Below are positions 43,590-52,652 of a stretch of DNA of 64,000 nt, piece after piece. The stretch's first letter is position 1; each line of letters begins with the position of its first letter. This stretch comes from Bog-532 sp963830385 (lineage in GTDB: Bacteria; Actinomycetota; Actinomycetes; Streptosporangiales; Streptosporangiaceae). The stretch spans positions 806,001-870,000 of the forward strand of contig CAWHMD010000005.1 of the NCBI GenBank assembly GCA_963830385.1, written 5' to 3'. Below the pieces are notes generated by a model that worked only from the letters and a program-made list of their open reading frames with translations, was not told where the DNA came from and did not search any database. A program made the translations under genes and the position numbers.

Positions 43590-45088
43590 TGGCCACCGCC
43601 GTCCCGGCCGCGCCGGGACCACCACTGCTGGAACGTTTCCCGAGGTGGCGCAGGCAGGTCACGACTGGTCGTCCAGCGGCTGAGCGGCGGCGGCAGGCTG
43701 GTGATCCGGGCCGGGGCACCGGCCCGGCCGCGGGCCATGAGGCGGCCGACCTGACCGGCTCGCTGGGCGGCGGCGAAGAACAGAGGATGGTTCATGGCGT
43801 ACGCTGCCGCTGCCATCAGCGCGGCTTCTCCGCCGGGCACGCGGTGCTCGGCGCGGTGCGCCTCGACGTGCTGGGCGCGCAGGTGCACCAGGATCTCGGG
43901 GATGTTGATCTTGACGGGGCAGGCGTCGTAACAGGCGCCGCACAGTGAGGACGCGTAGGGCAGCGACGCGTTGTCCTCCACGCCGGTCAGCTGGGGCGAC
44001 AGCACAGCGCCGATCGGGCCGGGGTACACCGAGCCGTAGGCGTGGCCGCCGGTCCGTTCGTAGACCGGGCAGACGTTGAGGCAGGCCGAGCAGCGGATGC
44101 AGTGCAGCGCCTGCCGGCCGGTCTCGTCGGCGAGGACGGCGCTGCGGCCGTTGTCCAGCAATACCAGGTGGAACTGCTGAGGTCCGTCGCCGGGCGTGAT
44201 GCCGGTCCACATGGAGGTGTAAGGGTTCATGCGCTCGCCCGTGGAGGCGCGGGGCAGCAACTGCAGAAAGACCTCCAGGTCACGCCAGGTGGGTACGACC
44301 TTCTCGATGCCCATCACGGTGATGAGGGTCTCGGGCAGAGTGAGGCACATCCGGCCGTTGCCTTCGGATTCGGCCACGGCCAGGGTGCCGGTCTCGGCGA
44401 CGGCGAAGTTCGCCCCGGACACCGCGACTTTGGTGGTGAGGAGGGTGCGACGCAGGTAACGGCGCGCAGCCGCGGCCAGTTCGGCCGGGTCGTCGGTCAG
44501 GCCGACCCCTGCTCCCGGCATTTCCCGGACGAAGATCTCCCGGATCTCGGCCCTATTGCGGTGGATCGCCGGGACCAGGATGTGGCTCGGGGTGTCGCGG
44601 CCGAGCTGGACGATGAGCTCGGCCAGATCGGTTTCGATGGCGGTGATCCCGGCTTCAGCGAGTGCTTCGTTGAGGCCGATCTCCTGCGTGGCCATCGACT
44701 TGACCTTGATCACCCGGTCACCGCCGGCGGCCCGGACCAGGCCGGCGACGATCTCGTTCGCCTCGGTGGCGTCCCGGGCCCAGTGGACCTGCCCGCCCGC
44801 CGCGGTGACGGACGCTTCCAGTTGCTCCAGCAGCTCCGCCAGACGCGTCATGGTGCCGGCCTTGATGGCCGACCCCGCATCGCGCAGCTCCTGCCAGTCG
44901 GGCAGCTCAGCGATGACCGCGGCCGACTTGGCACGGATGGTCCTGGTGGCGTGACCGATGTTGCGCCGCAGCTGGGTGTCGGCGAGAGCACGCCGGGCCG
45001 CGACCGGGAACGGGTCCGCGCCCCGCAGATGACCCACTCCGCGCGGCGCTGTCACCGGGCTGCCGGCTTGCTGATCTTTCGCACTCAC
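43586..45088 (-). CDS. lutB: LutB-type iron-sulfur LUD protein, 500 aa
   Basis: Large subunit of LutABC. An N-terminal LUD domain (VHWARDATEANEIVAGLVRA, KVKSMATQEIGLNEALAEAG, VAVSGANFAVAETGTLAVAE) is followed by two ferredoxin-like clusters: CIRCSACLNVCPVYERTGGH (~329) and CGACYDACPVKINIPEI (~382). It ends with a DUF3390-type helical tail. Length and motif order match B. subtilis LutB (YvfW). Start GTG 45088 overlaps lutA's TGA. Position downstream of rhamnose-degradation genes suggests that the lactate comes from cleavage of diketo-deoxy-rhamnonate (inference). Confidence 0.94.
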   Translation of the reverse strand: MSAKDQQAGSPVTAPRGVGHLRGADPFPVAARRALADTQLRRNIGHATRTIRAKSAAVIAELPDWQELRDAGSAIKAGTMTRLAELLEQLEASVTAAGGQVHWARDATEANEIVAGLVRAAGGDRVIKVKSMATQEIGLNEALAEAGITAIETDLAELIVQLGRDTPSHILVPAIHRNRAEIREIFVREMPGAGVGLTDDPAELAAAARRYLRRTLLTTKVAVSGANFAVAETGTLAVAESEGNGRMCLTLPETLITVMGIEKVVPTWRDLEVFLQLLPRASTGERMNPYTSMWTGITPGDGPQQFHLVLLDNGRSAVLADETGRQALHCIRCSACLNVCPVYERTGGHAYGSVYPGPIGAVLSPQLTGVEDNASLPYASSLCGACYDACPVKINIPEILVHLRAQHVEAHRAEHRVPGGEAALMAAAAYAMNHPLFFAAAQRAGQVGRLMARGRAGAPARITSLPPPLSRWTTSRDLPAPPRETFQQWWSRRGRDGGGQ

Positions 45089-45867
45089 GGGGTCACCTCA
45101 TGGGCTTGAAGGTTGCCGCGCTCCCCCACTGTTTCCGTGGCCTCGGTGCTGGCCAAAATCTCGGCCAGGTGGACCGTGCGGACCCCGGTGCGCAGCCGCG
45201 ACAGCCCGCCGCCGATGTGCAGCAGGCAGGAGGCATCCGTGGCCGTGCACACCTCGGCCCCGGTGGACAGGACGTGCTGCATCTTGTCGGCGAGCATGGC
45301 AATCGAGGTATCGGCGTTCTTGATCGCGAAGGTGCCGCCGAATCCGCAGCACTGATCGGCCTCGGGCAGCTCAGCCAGATCCAGGCCCCGGACGTGGCGC
45401 AGCAGCCGCAGGGGCTTGTCGCCCACCCGCAGCATGCGGAGCGAATGGCAGGTCGGATGGTAGGTCACCCGGTGCGGGAAGTAGGCGCCCACGTCGTCCA
45501 CGCCCAGGACGCCGACGAGAAACTCGGACAGCTCATAGGTACGCGCGGCGACGTCCTCGGCCGAAGCCGCGAGCCGCTCGTCGCCCGCCCGCCGCGCGAC
45601 CATGGTGTGCTGGTGGCGAACCGACCCCACGCAGGATCCGGACGGGGCCACGATGACCTCGTACGGCTCGAAGGTCCTGACGTACCGGCGGACGAGCGGC
45701 AGTGCCTCACGCTGGTACCCGGTGTTGATGTGCATCTGCCCGCAGCACGTCTGCCCGCGCGGGGCGGCCACTTCGTGACCGAGACGCTCCAGGACCTCTA
45801 CGGTGGCCCGCGCCGCACCCGGGAACATCGTGTCGGCGAGGCAGGTCACGAACAGGGCGATTCGCAC
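45085..45867 (-). CDS. lutA: LutA-type (Fe-S)-binding protein with two CCG domains, 260 aa
   Basis: Two cysteine-rich CCG domains: QTCCGQMHINTGY (~40) and ADQCCGFGGTFAIKN (~170), each ligating a cluster or flavin-linked site, as in glycolate oxidase GlpC-like subunits. The N-terminus is typical (MRIALFVTCLADTMFPGAAR). GTG 45867 lies one base after the stop of the alpha-L-rhamnosidase gene. With LutB and LutC it forms the lactate oxidation complex. Intact and of normal length (~240-260). Confidence 0.94.
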   Translation of the reverse strand: MRIALFVTCLADTMFPGAARATVEVLERLGHEVAAPRGQTCCGQMHINTGYQREALPLVRRYVRTFEPYEVIVAPSGSCVGSVRHQHTMVARRAGDERLAASAEDVAARTYELSEFLVGVLGVDDVGAYFPHRVTYHPTCHSLRMLRVGDKPLRLLRHVRGLDLAELPEADQCCGFGGTFAIKNADTSIAMLADKMQHVLSTGAEVCTATDASCLLHIGGGLSRLRTGVRTVHLAEILASTEATETVGERGNLQAHEVTP

Positions 45868-45868
45868 C

Positions 45869-48616
45869 TCAGGCCTCCCCGGGCCTTTCCGGGCTGGGCT
45901 CGGCCACGGTGAGGACGATGTGATGATGTCCGGACCCCAGCTCCTCCAGAGTGGGCCGGCCGTGCGGGTGCTGGACAGGCAGCGCGGCCACGTCCACCGG
46001 CTTCCCGTCGTGCTCGGCGCGCCAGGGGCCGGGCGGCAGGACGAACCGTCCCCGGGCGCCCGGTGCGACGTCGGCGTCGACGGTCAGGTTCTGGCCGTCG
46101 AGGCGCCATGAGATGGCGGCCGGGCCGTACGGCGTGTGGATCCCGGCCGCCGCGGAGGTCAGGCCCCCGCCCGGCACGGGAGCGAAAACGACGGTGCCAT
46201 AGCCGGGATCGTCCGCGTCCGGGGCCAGCCCGGCCACGGACCGGTACAGCCATTCGGCGACGGCGCCGTAGGCGTAGTGGTTGAACGACAGCATCCCGCC
46301 CGCGCCGGTGGCCATCTCCCCCGGGTGGATGCTGCCGTCGGGCCGGATGGCGTCCCAGCGCTCCCACATCGTCGTCGCGCCGTGCAGCACCTGATACAGC
46401 CAGCCGGGGCTCTCGGTGTTCAGCAGCAACTGGTAGGCCTCCTCGATGCGGCCGCCCGCGGTGAGCGCGGGAAGCACCAGCGGGGTGCCGAGGAAGCCGG
46501 TGGCGATCCGTCCGCCGCTGGCCCGGACCAGTGCGGCGAGCGCGCCGGCGACCCGCGCGCGGTCCGCCTCCGGTGCGATGCCAAGCTGCAGCGCGATGGC
46601 GCAGCCGGCCTGGGTGGTGACCGCGTGGCCGGCCCACTTCCGCCAGGCCGCGGCCGCGGTCTGGTCGCGCAGCGCCGCGTACGCGGTGGCTGACCCGCTG
46701 TCGCCGAGCAGGTCTGCGGTGCGGGCCACGAGGCCGGCGCTGTAGGCCAGGTAGGCGGTGGCGATGTAGTCGCTGCTCGTGGTGGCCTTCTCCGGCTCAT
46801 CGGGGGGCGCCCCGGGATCGAGCCAGTCACCGAAGTGCCAGTCGCCGCTCCAGGTGCCGTCCTCGCCGCGGCGGCCCGCGCACCAGTCCACCCAGGCGCG
46901 CATGCTCGGATACTGGCGGTGCAGGACCTCCGGGTCGGCGTACGCCTCGTACAGGGTCCACGGGACGACGGTGGCCGCATCCCCCCAGCCGGTCGAGCCG
47001 TATTCGAAGGATTCCAGCTCGGTGCCGCGCAGCACGGCCAGGACGTTCGGGACGACGCTGGGCACCGCGCCGTCCGCGCGCTGGTCATACGCCAGGTCCA
47101 CGAGCCAGTTGGCCAGGAAGGCCCGGCTGTCGGCGTTGGCGCACGCGGCCGGGGCGAAGACCATGATGTCGCCGGTCCAGCCCAGTCGCTCGTCCCGCTG
47201 GGGGCAGTCGGTAGGGATGGCCAGGAAGTTGTCGCGCTGAGACCAGGTGACGTTCCGGAACAGCTGATTGACCCGCTCGTCGGAGCACTCGAACCGGCCA
47301 GTCTGGGCCAGGTCGGAGCTGACCACCGCGACCTCTATGTCCTCGACCGCCACGCCGGGAGATGTTTCGATCTCGGCGTACCGGAAGCCATGGAAGGTGA
47401 AGGCGGGCTCCAGCAGCACGGACCCGTCGGCGGCCAGCACGTAGGTGTCGGTGGCCCGCGCTGAGCGCAGCGCGACGGTGTACAGGCGGCCCTCGCCGTC
47501 GAGCACCTCGGCATGGCGGACCCTGATCTGCGCGCCTGCCGGGCCGGTCACCCGCAGCCGCAGGTACCCAGTCAGGTTCTGCCCGGTATCGATGAGCAGG
47601 TGCCCGTCCGGGCTCTGCCGCGGCGCCGGGTGACGCGTCTCCACGACGCGGACCGGGGGCAGGGTGCGCTGCCCGAGCGGGGCATCGAGCTCCCGTTCGA
47701 TGGCCGGCGGCCAGGTACTGTCGTCGAAGCCGGCCCGCCGCCACCCGGCGGGCTCCAGCCGCAGGTCCACGTCGGTGCCGTCGTAGAGATCAGCGGCACG
47801 CAGCGCGCCCGTGGAGGCGCGCCACTGACCGTCGGTGGCGATCGTCACCGAGCTGCCGTCGGTGAGCTGGATCTCCAGCTGCGCCAGCAGGCAATTCGCG
47901 TCACCGTAGACGTTGGACAGGTCTTGCCAGGTCAGCCGGCCGCGGTACCAGCCGTCACCCACCGCGGCCGAGATCGCATTGCGCCCCTCGCCGAGCAGGC
48001 CGGTGACGTCGTAAGTGGCGTACAGGAGCCGGTGATGGTAGCTCTGCCAGCCGGGCTCCAGCAGCTCGTCGCTGACCCGCTGCCCGTTGATCGCGACATC
48101 GTGCAGGCCGAGTGCGGTGACGTACAGCCGGGCGCTGGCCACCGCGGCTTCCAGGCCGAATTCGCGGCGCAGCAACGGGACCGGCTCGGGCTTGAGCCGG
48201 CCGATGTCATCGGCCAGGGTGATCGGCCGGGCCACCCAGTCGGCCGGATCCAGCAGCGCCGCCTCGACCCGGGCCGGCTCGCTCCATCCGGTCATCCCAC
48301 GGTCCGTGCGGGCCCGCACCCGCCACCAGCGCACCTCCCGGCTGCGCAGCGGCGGCGCCGGCCATGCGGCGTGCAATGGGTGGGACGACGGCACCTCACC
48401 CGAGGTGGCCACCGCACCGCCGAAATCCGGCTCGGCGGCGACCTGGACCTCGTAACCCGACTGGCGGACGCCGGGACGGTCACCGGCCAGCCGCCACGAC
48501 AGGCGCGGCGCCGCCACGCCTGTCGTGGGCAGCCCCGAGTCATCGGCGGTCCGCAGGTGAGTGACCACAACACTGGGATCGATGTCGCCCGTGGCCGCGG
48601 ACTCGTCGGTGGTCAT
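45869..48616 (-). CDS. Alpha-L-rhamnosidase, GH78 (915 aa), cytoplasmic
   Basis: Inverting hydrolase releasing L-rhamnose from rhamnosides. Domain order is the standard bacterial one: N-terminal fibronectin-like strand (LRTADDSGLPTTGVAAPRLS), a galactose-binding-like accessory domain (RLYVTALGLHDVAINGQRVS), the beta-sandwich, a six-hairpin catalytic barrel with CPQRDERLGWTGDIMVFAPA (about 475, general acid Glu) and a C-terminal beta domain (AAGIHTPYGPAAISWRLDGQ). No signal peptide is seen, so substrate is probably imported as a glycoside before cleavage. Start ATG 48616 has AGGAG seven bases upstream; the longer frame to 48787 overlaps the MFS gene. Confidence 0.94.
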   Translation of the reverse strand: MTTDESAATGDIDPSVVVTHLRTADDSGLPTTGVAAPRLSWRLAGDRPGVRQSGYEVQVAAEPDFGGAVATSGEVPSSHPLHAAWPAPPLRSREVRWWRVRARTDRGMTGWSEPARVEAALLDPADWVARPITLADDIGRLKPEPVPLLRREFGLEAAVASARLYVTALGLHDVAINGQRVSDELLEPGWQSYHHRLLYATYDVTGLLGEGRNAISAAVGDGWYRGRLTWQDLSNVYGDANCLLAQLEIQLTDGSSVTIATDGQWRASTGALRAADLYDGTDVDLRLEPAGWRRAGFDDSTWPPAIERELDAPLGQRTLPPVRVVETRHPAPRQSPDGHLLIDTGQNLTGYLRLRVTGPAGAQIRVRHAEVLDGEGRLYTVALRSARATDTYVLAADGSVLLEPAFTFHGFRYAEIETSPGVAVEDIEVAVVSSDLAQTGRFECSDERVNQLFRNVTWSQRDNFLAIPTDCPQRDERLGWTGDIMVFAPAACANADSRAFLANWLVDLAYDQRADGAVPSVVPNVLAVLRGTELESFEYGSTGWGDAATVVPWTLYEAYADPEVLHRQYPSMRAWVDWCAGRRGEDGTWSGDWHFGDWLDPGAPPDEPEKATTSSDYIATAYLAYSAGLVARTADLLGDSGSATAYAALRDQTAAAAWRKWAGHAVTTQAGCAIALQLGIAPEADRARVAGALAALVRASGGRIATGFLGTPLVLPALTAGGRIEEAYQLLLNTESPGWLYQVLHGATTMWERWDAIRPDGSIHPGEMATGAGGMLSFNHYAYGAVAEWLYRSVAGLAPDADDPGYGTVVFAPVPGGGLTSAAAGIHTPYGPAAISWRLDGQNLTVDADVAPGARGRFVLPPGPWRAEHDGKPVDVAALPVQHPHGRPTLEELGSGHHHIVLTVAEPSPERPGEA

Positions 48617-48644
48617 GGAGATTCTCCTATCTGACTTTCTGACA

Positions 48645-50036
48645 TCAGGCAGCCGAGCTACCGGGAGCATTCGCCTGGGCGGCGGCCGCACGGGCCAGAG
48701 CGACGTGGTGCCGCTCGAACTGGATCTCCTCCAGCGACTTGCCCTCGTTGCGCGGGGCGCCGAGGAAGCCGATGATGCCGGCGACAACCAGGAAGCCAGT
48801 GAGAGTCCAGGCCAGGGGCTTGAACCCGACCGTGATGATGATCGGCACGAAGAAGCTCCAGATGCCGAGGCCGATGCGCACGATCGCGAACATGAACCCT
48901 TGCGCCGTGCTGCGCAGCAGGGTGGGGAACAGCTCGCCGCTCCACAGCTGGAAGAAGGACTGCGCCCCGAACCCGCCGAATATGGCGGTCAGCAGGATGT
49001 AGCCGATCGCTATCGGCAGCGTCACGTGGAAGACCGCGAGCAGGAGCTGGCCGACGATCTGCCCGGCGAAGGCGGCCGCGATCATCTTGCGCTGGTTGAA
49101 CCGGTCGGAATAGCGCATGAAGACGAAGTAGATCGACAGCGCGCCGATGAAGAAGCTGGCGGCCGACAGCCCGTCGCTGACCGCCAGGGTCTGCGAGCCC
49201 ACGGTGTGCAGGATGAACGGGAAGAAGAACCCGTTGGTGCCCGCCCACAGATTCCAGATGCCGTACATGCCGATCAGGAAGGCCATGGCCTTGAGGTTCT
49301 GACGGTTGCAGAACAGCTCGCGGAAGCGCCCGTGCGACATGGCCACGTTGACTTCCACCTCGTCGACCTTCGGCGCGTTCGGGTCGTGCTTGACGACGAT
49401 CGCCTTCGCGGTGGTCCACACCGACGATTCCTTCATCCCGAACCGGAAGGCCCACAGCAGCAGGGCCAGGACGACCAGGTGGGCAAAGATGAGGCGGGCG
49501 CCGAGGACGCCAAGCGGCGACAGGACCACGGCGCCGAGCAAGACCACCACCGGGCCCATGTACCACAGGATCTGGGCGACGCCGCTGTGCTTGCCGCGGT
49601 GCCCGTCCGGGGCCATCTCGGCGATGATCGTCCAGGACGCCGGGATGTCCGCGCCGACCGCCAGGCCGGTCAGGACGAAGCCGACCACGATCATCCACGG
49701 CTTGACCGCGAAGACCAGCACAGTCATGCCGACCGCGTAGACGAGCATGTCCCACTGGTAGATCTTCTTGCGCCCGACCAGGTCGCACAGCCGGCCGCCG
49801 ATCAGGGCGCCGATGCCGGCGGAGATGGCGTTGGAACTGAACGCCGCGATCAGGCCGGTGAAGGTGCTGGTGAGGTGGAACTCCTTGGTCCACAAGACCA
49901 GCGCGGCCGACCCGGCCACGATCGATCCGGCGTCGATGTAGTTGGCCAGCCCGGCCAGGATCGTGTTCTTCCAGTCGTCGCGCGTGCTGACGCCGGGCGT
50001 CTCGACGAGGTGTGCGTGCTCAGGGATACTGGTCAC
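48645..50036 (-). CDS. MFS sugar/metabolite importer, probable rhamnose(-ide) transporter
   Basis: Twelve-helix MFS protein (463 aa) with motif A GGRLCDLVGRKKIYQWDMLV between helices 2 and 3 and its repeat-half equivalent MRYSDRFNQRKM. The sugar-porter-like segment PASWTIIAEMAPDGHRGKHS follows helix 4. GTG 50036 is chosen since it follows AAGGGAGA, though ATG 50054 is in frame. It lies between the MBL-fold gene and the GH78 rhamnosidase. The intracellular rhamnosidase suggests the cargo is a rhamnosylated compound or rhamnose itself; this is context-based inference. Confidence 0.88.
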   Translation of the reverse strand: MTSIPEHAHLVETPGVSTRDDWKNTILAGLANYIDAGSIVAGSAALVLWTKEFHLTSTFTGLIAAFSSNAISAGIGALIGGRLCDLVGRKKIYQWDMLVYAVGMTVLVFAVKPWMIVVGFVLTGLAVGADIPASWTIIAEMAPDGHRGKHSGVAQILWYMGPVVVLLGAVVLSPLGVLGARLIFAHLVVLALLLWAFRFGMKESSVWTTAKAIVVKHDPNAPKVDEVEVNVAMSHGRFRELFCNRQNLKAMAFLIGMYGIWNLWAGTNGFFFPFILHTVGSQTLAVSDGLSAASFFIGALSIYFVFMRYSDRFNQRKMIAAAFAGQIVGQLLLAVFHVTLPIAIGYILLTAIFGGFGAQSFFQLWSGELFPTLLRSTAQGFMFAIVRIGLGIWSFFVPIIITVGFKPLAWTLTGFLVVAGIIGFLGAPRNEGKSLEEIQFERHHVALARAAAAQANAPGSSAA

Positions 50037-50089
50037 GGCGGGGTCTCCCTTCATGATGCTGATGTCGCCGCAGGAGGCACGACCGCGGA

Positions 50090-50926
50090 TCAGCGATGCG
50101 CCCCGGATATCATCCGGTCGCCTCGCTGACCGAGCGGCCACGCACCGATTCCGTTCGGATGCCGCTGGAACACGGCAGGGTCGTAGAGGGGCACGAGAAC
50201 ATCCGCCTCCCGGCGAATCCGGTCGTAGGCGGCCAGGGTCTCGGCCAGGCTCTCGTTGATGCCCAGCGGGCGGTTCTCCGTCACGTTCTCCTTCCTCATG
50301 AAGCAGTCCGACGCGATGACCGCGCCTTCGCCGGTGGCGGCCTTGACCGCGACCGAGCTGCGGTGATGGGCGCCCACCCAGAACACCGACAGTCCCGGCA
50401 GCAGCTCCTCCTCGTCATCGAGCAGCCGGACCTGGTCCCATCGGTCCGTCACCAGGCGGGTCAGGATGGGGGGCGGGATGACCAACGGCCGGTAATCGTG
50501 CGGGTGGTCCCGCCAGCGCGGGGCGTGGAAGTCGATCCAGCCGGTCCGGGACAGGCAGTAGGCCGCGTTGGGCAGGGTGAGCAGGTTGCCGATGGCGTAG
50601 GGCTGGAAGGGCGTGACGATGACGTGGGTGACGTCCGCGGCGTCGACGTCCAGGCGGTTCAGCTGGGCGTCGAGGCGCTGGTCGTCCTGTACGCGGAGCT
50701 GGTGGCGGGGCTCGAATTCGGCCCACCGCTGGTTGAGTTCCGGCAGCATCGTCACGTCGGGGCCGGTGTTGACCAGGACCGTCGACTGGCCGTCGCGGAG
50801 CAGGAGGCTGACCAGGGCCAGGGGCCCGTCGGTGGCGCCGGCCTCCATCCAGAACATCTCGAAGCCGGGCGCCCAGTCCCAGCCTCCCAGGTGGAGGAAA
50901 TCAATACGCCAGGTCGGTGGCATCAT
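50090..50926 (-). CDS. Metallo-beta-lactamase-fold protein with altered metal motif (278 aa)
   Basis: Fold resembles N-acyl-homoserine lactonase-like hydrolases (LLLRDGQSTVLVNTGPDVTM; NLLTLPNAAYCLSRTGWIDF; LPGLSVFWVGAHHRSSVAVK; GAVIASDCFM). The canonical HxHxDH after the VIVT strand is replaced: THVIVTPFQPYAIGNL has neither His nor the Asp at the expected sites, although a later His and an Asp (ASD) remain. Either a different metal set or a non-hydrolytic role is likely. In the rhamnose operon an L-rhamnono-lactonase is otherwise missing, so it could fill that step (inference). GGGAGG precedes the ATG pair at 50926. Confidence 0.8.
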   Translation of the reverse strand: MMPPTWRIDFLHLGGWDWAPGFEMFWMEAGATDGPLALVSLLLRDGQSTVLVNTGPDVTMLPELNQRWAEFEPRHQLRVQDDQRLDAQLNRLDVDAADVTHVIVTPFQPYAIGNLLTLPNAAYCLSRTGWIDFHAPRWRDHPHDYRPLVIPPPILTRLVTDRWDQVRLLDDEEELLPGLSVFWVGAHHRSSVAVKAATGEGAVIASDCFMRKENVTENRPLGINESLAETLAAYDRIRREADVLVPLYDPAVFQRHPNGIGAWPLGQRGDRMISGAHR

Positions 50927-50951
50927 TGCCCTCCCGTCCGGTTGACGCGGG

Positions 50952-51722
50952 TTACTGCAGGTTCACGAAAAGGCCGCCGTCGACCAGGAGCTCGGCGCCG
51001 TTGACGTAGGCCGCCTCCTCCGAAGCCAGGAACACGACCGGCCCGGCCAGGTCCTCCGGCTGGCCGAGTCGACCCGCCGGGATCCGGCCCAGCATGGACT
51101 TCCGCTTCTGCGGGTCGGCCAGGTCGTCGGCGTTCATGTCGGTCGCGATGGTGCCGGGCAGCACGGAGTTGCAGGTGATCCCGTGCGGGCCCAGGACGAT
51201 GGCCAGCGACTGCATCAGCGAGCGCTGGCCGGCCTTGGTGGGGGTGTAGTGCGTCTGCTGGCCGCCGCCGACCAAGGCGCTGATCGAGCTGATGGAGATG
51301 ATCCGCCCGCCTCGCCCCTGCTCGACCATGATCCGGGCGGCCGCCTGCGAGCACAGGAACGTGCCTTTCAGGTTGACCGCCTGCACCTGGTCCCACAGCT
51401 CCTCCGGCATGGTGAGGAAGTCGTGGAACGGGCAGATGCCGGCGTTGTTGACCAGGACGTCGACGCCGCCGAATTCGCGCCGCACGGCGGCGAACATGTC
51501 CTCGACCTCGCCGTGGTCCGCGACGTTGGCGCGCACGGCGATGGCCCGGCCGCCGAGCTTTTGCACGTTTTCGACGGCGTCCTCGGCTTCTTGCTGATTG
51601 CCCCGATAGTTCACGACCACATCCGCACCCGCCGCGCCGAGGCCGATGCTGATGCCCCGGCCGATCCCCCGGGATCCACCGGTGACGATCGCTACCTTGT
51701 CTTTGAGCCTGTCGTCTGCCAC
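50952..51722 (-). CDS. SDR-family dehydrogenase of L-rhamnose catabolism (256 aa)
   Basis: Classical short-chain dehydrogenase: cofactor motif TGGSRGIGRG near residue 14, NNAG at ~90, Ser in SISSISALVGGGQ and the catalytic YTPTK pair near 160. VVVNYRGNQQ after strand 2 lacks the acidic residue that selects NAD, so NADP may be used. Family members in such operons act as L-rhamnose 1-dehydrogenase or as L-2-keto-3-deoxyrhamnonate 4-dehydrogenase; the sequence alone does not decide. GTG 51722 has GAGGCG upstream and gives a normal SDR N-terminus (ADDRLKDKVAIVTGG); ATG 51746 is the alternative. Confidence 0.88.
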   Translation of the reverse strand: MADDRLKDKVAIVTGGSRGIGRGISIGLGAAGADVVVNYRGNQQEAEDAVENVQKLGGRAIAVRANVADHGEVEDMFAAVRREFGGVDVLVNNAGICPFHDFLTMPEELWDQVQAVNLKGTFLCSQAAARIMVEQGRGGRIISISSISALVGGGQQTHYTPTKAGQRSLMQSLAIVLGPHGITCNSVLPGTIATDMNADDLADPQKRKSMLGRIPAGRLGQPEDLAGPVVFLASEEAAYVNGAELLVDGGLFVNLQ

Positions 51723-51765
51723 GTTCGCCTCACTCGATTCCGTCATGGCCCGGATCACCGGGCGG

Positions 51766-52635
51766 TCAGGAAATGGCCGCACGCTGCAGGGCGGGCGCGA
51801 CGACCTGCCGCTGCGCGCCCAGGTGCTCGATCTCCAGGTCGATGACGTCACCGTCGGCCAGGTACGGGAACCGGCCGGAGAACGCCACCCCCTCCGGCGT
51901 CCCGGTGTTGATCACGTCGCCGGGATCCAGGACCAGGTACTGGCTCAGATCCCAGACCAGATCGTGAACGGAAAAAATCATGTCCGCGGTGGAGGAGTCC
52001 TGGCGCGGTTCGCCGTTGATGAACGAACGCAGGCGCAACTGCTGCGGGCTGATCTCCTCCGCCGGCACCAGCCAGGGGCCCATCGGGTTGAACGTCTCGC
52101 AGCACTTCCCCTTCGACCACTGCCCGCCGGAGATCTCGGCCTGGAAAGCCCGTTCGGAAACGTCGTTGGAAATCGCGTATCCGGCGATGACGTCCGCGGC
52201 CGCCTCCGGGGAGTCCAGGTACCGTGCCTGCCGGCCGATCACGACAGCGAGTTCGACTTCCCAGTCGAGCTTGCTCGCACCGCGTGGGCGCCGGACCTGG
52301 TCATAGGGGCCGACGACGGTATTGGAATGCTTGAAAAAAAAGATCGGCCACTTCGGCGGCGGGTCGCCGGACTCGGCCGCGTGGGCCGCGTAGTTCTGCC
52401 CGATGCACAGGACGGCACCCGGCCGCGCGAGCGGCGGCCCCACCCGCAAGCCGGCGATGTCCAGCCGGGGCAGGCGGCCGGCCGCGACGGCGTCGCTTAC
52501 CCGCTGGATGCCGTCTCCGGCCAGGAACCGGCCGTCCAGGTCATCGGTAACGGAGGTGATGTCAAAGACGGCGTCGTCGTCGCTCTGCACGGCCGGGCGC
52601 TCGCGGCCCGGCTCTCCTACCCGGAGAAAGCGCAT
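51766..52635 (-). CDS. FAH-family hydrolase, probable 2,4-diketo-3-deoxy-L-rhamnonate hydrolase (289 aa)
   Basis: Fumarylacetoacetate-hydrolase fold: GAVLCIGQNYAAHAAESGD, FFFKHSNTVVGP, the metal ligands in LDWEVELAVVIG (E-x-E) with GYAISNDVSERAFQ (D), and a closing NTGTPEGVAFS. In the non-phosphorylating L-rhamnose pathway the member LRA6 splits 2,4-diketo-3-deoxy-L-rhamnonate to pyruvate and L-lactate. Position directly after L-rhamnonate dehydratase and the presence of LutABC downstream fit this reaction well. Start ATG 52635 is preceded by GAGAGG. Confidence 0.88.
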   Translation of the reverse strand: MRFLRVGEPGRERPAVQSDDDAVFDITSVTDDLDGRFLAGDGIQRVSDAVAAGRLPRLDIAGLRVGPPLARPGAVLCIGQNYAAHAAESGDPPPKWPIFFFKHSNTVVGPYDQVRRPRGASKLDWEVELAVVIGRQARYLDSPEAAADVIAGYAISNDVSERAFQAEISGGQWSKGKCCETFNPMGPWLVPAEEISPQQLRLRSFINGEPRQDSSTADMIFSVHDLVWDLSQYLVLDPGDVINTGTPEGVAFSGRFPYLADGDVIDLEIEHLGAQRQVVAPALQRAAIS

Positions 52636-52652
52636 GTCGCTGGCCTCTCGCG

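Noticed and set aside
48561..50129. 522-codon plus-strand frame over the MFS transporter
   Set aside because: Asp/Arg/Gln-rich antisense product; the minus strand encodes an obvious MFS protein.
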